A DNA stretch of 32,864 bases from NCBI GenBank assembly GCA_045577455.1, contig JAZNIJ010000129.1, positions 1-32,864 on the forward strand, read 5' to 3'. The DNA is from SIG653 sp045577455. Lineage in GTDB: Bacteria; Bacillota; Clostridia; Oscillospirales; CAG-382. The notes beneath the pieces are model-generated. The model did not search any database, was not told where the DNA came from, and saw nothing but the letters and a program-made list of their open reading frames with translations. The translations under genes and the position numbers were made by a program. Shown here piece after piece: positions 29,722-32,864 of this stretch; positions within the stretch are counted from its first letter, which is position 1; the number at the start of each line of letters is the position of its first letter.

Positions 29722-31500
29722 ATGACAATTCTTAACTTAGGGAAAGTCTGCCTATCTTATGGCGTTACAGATATTTTAAAAAACATATCTTTTTCCGTTA
29801 ATGAAGGTGATAAGGTTGGGATTATTGGTGTTAACGGAGCAGGCAAAACATCCCTTTTAAATATTATTTCAAATAATGCACAATACAATTCAGGAGAAGT
29901 CCATATAAAAAAAGGGGCAAAAATTGGTTTTCTGAAGCAACATATATCAGAAGAACATGAAAAAACAACAGTTTATGACCTTGTTTTTTCGTCATTAAAA
30001 GAAGAATATAAAACAAAGGCAGCGGGCGTGCTTAAAAGTCTTGGTATTCCCGAGGAACTTCATGGGCTTAATATGGAAACCTTATCAGGGGGGCAGAAAA
30101 CAAGAATTGCACTTGCTTCTGTTATGATGGGTGATTTTGATATAATTATCCTCGATGAACCGACAAATCACCTCGACACAGAAACGCTGGCTTCGCTTGA
30201 AGGTATGATAAAAAATTCAAAGAAAACTTTTTTAATTGTTAGCCATGACAGGTATTTTTTGGATAAAGTTACATCCCATACTCTTGAGATAGAAAACTGC
30301 GAATGCACAATGTATTCGGGAAGTTACAGCATTTTTGCAGAGAAAAAACGAAAACTCAGAGAAGATGCTATAAAACATTATAATTCTCAGCAAAAAGAGA
30401 TTGCTCGCATTGAAGCATTTGTTGCCAATCAAAGAAAATGGAATAGAGAACACAATATTATTGCAGCCGAAAGTAGATTAAAGGCGTTGGACAGAATGGA
30501 AAAGCTGTCAAAGCCCAAAAATCATCCCAAATCAATCTCTTTTCAGTTTAAAAACTCTCAAAGCGGAGAAGATGTTCTTGATGTAAGAAATATTTCCAAA
30601 TCGTATAACGGCAAAAAGCTGTTTCAGCTTTCCTTTTCTCTTAAAAAGGGACAACGGTTATTTCTTCTTGGGGCTAACGGTTGCGGAAAATCGACATTAC
30701 TTAAAATTCTCACAAATCGTGAAATTGCCGATGACGGAAATTTTGAATATGGATATAACCAAGAAATTGGGTATTACGACCAGGAAATGCAAAATCTCAA
30801 CGAAAATAATACAGTTTTTGAGGAGGTTTATGGGCTTGAAAGTGAAAACAGCGTATCAAAGGTAAGAACATTGCTTGCTTCCTTTAACTTTATTGGAGAT
30901 GATGTTTTTAAGCCAATTTCCGCTTTAAGCGGTGGTGAAAGAGCAAGGTTATCAATTTGCAAAATGGTGCTTGAAGAAAAGAGCTTAATTATTCTCGATG
31001 AACCAACAAATCATTTAGATATCCCATCAAGAGAAATTCTTGAGAACGCTCTGTCCCAATATGAAGGAACAATTCTCTGCGTTTCTCACGATAGATATTT
31101 TATAAAGTCTCTCGCAACGCATATAGTTGAAATAAATTCTAACGCTTACCCCGATGGTTATAAATATTTCGCCGAAAACTACGAAAGATATTTATCCCTC
31201 AGAGAGTCTTTTATGGTTCAAAGCTGTGATATGGCTGTTAAAAAGGTTGCTTCCAGCACCTTTAACGATGCAAAAAAAGCAAGAAACCAAAAGCAACGAG
31301 AAGAAAAACGCTTTTCTGCTCTACAAACACTAATTCCTGAACTTGAAGAAAAAATTAAATCCCTTGACCATAAGATTTCAACAGATTATGCAACAGATTA
31401 TGTTGAATTAGAAAAAGCAATTAACGAAAAGGAAGAATCGGAAAACCTGCTTCTTTCTCTGTTAGAAGAGTACTATGCTCTTGAAGAAATTTATGGTTAA
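29722..31500 (+). CDS. ABC-F family ATPase (translation factor type)
   Basis: 592 residues, two ABC domains on one chain and no membrane segment. Walker A motifs are GVNGAGKT (36-43) and GANGCGKS (about 317). Signatures are LSGGQKTR and LSGGERAR. Both Walker B motifs end ILDEPTNHLD. A linker of about 80 residues rich in Lys/Arg joins them (IARIEAFVANQRKWNREHN), and a C-terminal coiled coil (about 510-590) follows. ABC-F proteins act on the ribosome E site. I cannot tell Uup/YfmR-like housekeeping from antibiotic-protection types by eye. Start: ATG 29722 has AAGGTGG upstream; the longer frame crosses the promoter. Confidence 0.93.
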   Translation: MTILNLGKVCLSYGVTDILKNISFSVNEGDKVGIIGVNGAGKTSLLNIISNNAQYNSGEVHIKKGAKIGFLKQHISEEHEKTTVYDLVFSSLKEEYKTKAAGVLKSLGIPEELHGLNMETLSGGQKTRIALASVMMGDFDIIILDEPTNHLDTETLASLEGMIKNSKKTFLIVSHDRYFLDKVTSHTLEIENCECTMYSGSYSIFAEKKRKLREDAIKHYNSQQKEIARIEAFVANQRKWNREHNIIAAESRLKALDRMEKLSKPKNHPKSISFQFKNSQSGEDVLDVRNISKSYNGKKLFQLSFSLKKGQRLFLLGANGCGKSTLLKILTNREIADDGNFEYGYNQEIGYYDQEMQNLNENNTVFEEVYGLESENSVSKVRTLLASFNFIGDDVFKPISALSGGERARLSICKMVLEEKSLIILDEPTNHLDIPSREILENALSQYEGTILCVSHDRYFIKSLATHIVEINSNAYPDGYKYFAENYERYLSLRESFMVQSCDMAVKKVASSTFNDAKKARNQKQREEKRFSALQTLIPELEEKIKSLDHKISTDYATDYVELEKAINEKEESENLLLSLLEEYYALEEIYG

Positions 31501-31519
31501 TTTTTTAAACTATAAATAT

Positions 31520-31553
31520 TGTGGAATACCACTTCGGTATTCCACATTTTTTT
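31520..31553 (+). terminator. Terminator of the ABC-F gene
   Basis: TGTGGAATACC / GGTATTCCACA with loop ACTTC, followed by seven T. Confidence 0.93.
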
Positions 31554-31574
31554 CGACATTCAATACTAAAAGTT

Positions 31575-31602
31575 CTCGCCGCAAGCAAATGCCTGCGGCG
31601 AG
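31575..31602. terminator. Hairpin at the 3' end of the right-hand surface-protein gene
   Basis: CTCGCCGCA pairs with TGCGGCGAG around a nested GC-rich loop. The minus side runs into AACTTTTAG and the plus side into ATTTTTAAA. A 12-bp palindrome GAGTTTAAACTC follows at about 31614-31625. Confidence 0.75.
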
Positions 31603-31654
31603 ATTTTTAAATGAGTTTAAACTCACTTATTCATAAAACAGTTTGAGCATCCTA

Positions 31655-32864
31655 TTATGCTCTTCTTGCCTTCTTAACAACTACGATAGCTGCAAGAGAA
31701 ATGAATGCAAGAATTGCGAATACTGCGAAGCCGGAATCACCAGGTTTGCCTGGATCTTCGGATGGTGCTTCAGAGGAAGCAGGAGCTTCGGAGGAAGGAG
31801 CTTCAGAGGAAGCAGGTTCTTCAGAGGAAGGAGCTTCGGTGGAAGCAGGTTCTTCAGAGGAAGGAGCTTCGGAGGAAGCAGGTTCTTCGGAGGAAGGAGC
31901 TTCGGAAGAAGCAGGTTCTTCAGAGGAAGGAGCTTCGGAGGAAGCAGGTTCTTCAGAGGAAGGAGCTTCAGAAGAAGCAGGTTCTTCGGAGGAAACAGGT
32001 TCTGTTCCGATAATTACAGTTGCGCTGTCTGCGTAACCATTGATGCTGGATACTGTTTCTCTGTCTGTACCCTTAACGGAACCGTTAACAGTGCTGAATG
32101 TGATTGCATCACCGAGAGCAACATCTTCAAGAACTTTGAATTGGATCTTGATTACGAGGTCGCCATCATTGATAAGACCCTGATGGTTTTCATATTCTTC
32201 ACCTGGTTTTGCCATTGGGTAAGAAAGGAGGTCAACGAATCTGAGGAAGTATTCACCATGGTCATCATAAATATCGTAAGTACAAATCTGTTCGTAACGG
32301 TTGGTTGCAAAATCCATACCTTGTACGTCCATAATGTATGTAGGATATTTTTCCATGAATACGTCCATTGGCTTACCGGATTCTGTGATAACACCAGCAA
32401 CCTTTGTATGGTCAAACATAAGCTGGAATTCAACAGAGTCGAGTTCAACCTTGATATCTTTAATTGTGATAATTACATCGATGATATCGCCTGCTTCTGC
32501 ATATTCAGGAGCTTCGATATCTGCAAAGTATTTATAATCTTCAGGAATTACAGGAGCTTCAGAGGAAGCAGGTTCATCAGAAACTACAGGAGCTTCGGAG
32601 GAAGCGGGTTCTTCAGAAGGAACATCGCTAGAAGGAACAACGTATGTTGCAACGTCACCTGTACCTACGATGCTTGCAAGGTTGTTTCTGGATGTACCTT
32701 TAACATCGGATGCAGAGAATGTAATTTCTGTGCCGGGTTCAACACCGTCAGCAAGTTTGAACTGGATAGTTGCAACGAAATCGCCATCGTTAACAAGACC
32801 TGGGAGTGCAGGATACTGTTGATCTTCTCTTGCCATTGGGTAGGAAAGAAGGTCGATAAATCTG
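31655..32864 (-). CDS. Surface protein with cohesin-like domains and KPGDS anchor (5' end outside window)
   Basis: The C-terminal part (about 402 residues) of a larger protein; the frame stays open to the window edge. The first visible stretch (RFIDLLSYPMA...LVNDGDFVATIQFKL) repeats the end of the complete domain (RFVDLLSYPMA...LINDGDLVIKIQFKV), so at least two tandem cohesin-like beta domains exist. Their pattern (early 'AGDIIDVIITIKD', 'VEFQLMFDHTKV', late 'IQFKVLEDVALGDAITF') resembles cohesin/type-I dockerin-receptor folds. Then come seven 11-residue Ser/Glu/Pro repeats and the tail KPGDSGFAVFAILAFIS with a positive end (KKARRA). Secreted and membrane- or wall-anchored. Whether the cohesin fold binds dockerins is unknown. 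Confidence 0.82.
   Translation of the reverse strand, partial: RFIDLLSYPMAREDQQYPALPGLVNDGDFVATIQFKLADGVEPGTEITFSASDVKGTSRNNLASIVGTGDVATYVVPSSDVPSEEPASSEAPVVSDEPASSEAPVIPEDYKYFADIEAPEYAEAGDIIDVIITIKDIKVELDSVEFQLMFDHTKVAGVITESGKPMDVFMEKYPTYIMDVQGMDFATNRYEQICTYDIYDDHGEYFLRFVDLLSYPMAKPGEEYENHQGLINDGDLVIKIQFKVLEDVALGDAITFSTVNGSVKGTDRETVSSINGYADSATVIIGTEPVSSEEPASSEAPSSEEPASSEAPSSEEPASSEAPSSEEPASSEAPSSEEPASTEAPSSEEPASSEAPSSEAPASSEAPSEDPGKPGDSGFAVFAILAFISLAAIVVVKKARRA
31763..31993 (-). repeat. Seven tandem 33-bp coding repeats (SSEEPASSEAP)
   Basis: Seven 11-residue units, five exact and two with one change (S to T; E to A). At DNA level they vary mostly at third positions. They form a flexible extracellular spacer between the last cohesin-like domain and the membrane anchor. 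On the other strand the repeat creates a spurious Glu/Gly-rich frame. Confidence 0.93.

Noticed and set aside
31701..32036. Glu/Gly-rich plus-strand frames over the surface-protein repeat
   Set aside because: Created by the complement of the 33-bp repeats. No promoter or Shine-Dalgarno.

Overview
The window looks like chromosome from a spore-forming, AT-rich member of the Clostridia, probably a gut Oscillospirales/Ruminococcaceae-type organism. The reasons are a germination protease gene (gpr) divergent from rpsT, a meso-DAP branch (dapF followed by a murE with the DNPR motif), a ferredoxin-linked indolepyruvate oxidoreductase operon, Ser/Glu/Pro-rich surface proteins, and many strong TTGACA-17-TATAAT promoters. 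Species-level placement is inference.

Layout. 1-2130: a small two-TM protein, gpr and rpsT. 2160-4171: a tRNA-Arg(CCU) gene carrying a compact integrated element of 1,936 bp. It is bounded by a 45-bp direct repeat of the tRNA 3' half and has paired 11-bp-spaced TGCTAAT sites at both ends. A promoter drives a roughly 200-nt highly folded RNA with its own terminator, followed by one lipoprotein gene. No integrase is present. 4248-10430 (minus strand): one transcription unit encoding a transglutaminase-like protein, an active Ser/Thr kinase with a zinc ribbon, a vWA (TerY-like) protein and a PP2C phosphatase with a coiled coil, then a zinc-ribbon/MORN protein. The kinase/vWA/phosphatase core matches the described TerY-P type phospho-signalling triad; the transglutaminase and MORN partners are less familiar. 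10526-12586: tRNA-Thr(CGU), a sugar/maltose O-acetyltransferase and a GLUG-repeat lipoprotein.

12895-17019 (minus): iorA-iorB-paaK-ACT, which oxidises aryl-pyruvates to aryl-acetyl-CoA with reduction of ferredoxin, plus a CoA ligase that interconverts aryl-acetate and its CoA ester. 17115-18437: a secreted OB-fold surface protein with a C-terminal membrane anchor. 18599-21212: a guanine-class purine riboswitch with an overlapping terminator, upstream of a YgjV-like membrane protein fused to a GNAT domain and a TGS/uridine-kinase-type nucleoside kinase. 21372-22889: a pseudokinase with seven near-identical 24-residue repeats.

23101-25718 (minus): MATE transporter, KdsC-like HAD phosphatase and MazG. 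25847-28251: dapF-murE, making and using meso-diaminopimelate for peptidoglycan. 28456-31500: trmB, a DUF378 membrane protein and an ABC-F ATPase. 31655 to the right edge (minus): the C-terminal part of a large surface protein with cohesin-like domains, a sevenfold 11-residue repeat and the same KPGDS anchor type as the 17115 gene.

The best candidates for something new are the integrase-less tRNA element with its structured RNA, the five-gene kinase/phosphatase/vWA/transglutaminase/MORN cluster, the riboswitch-controlled YgjV-GNAT gene, and the repeat-bearing pseudokinase. All structures and homologies were read by eye; none was computed.
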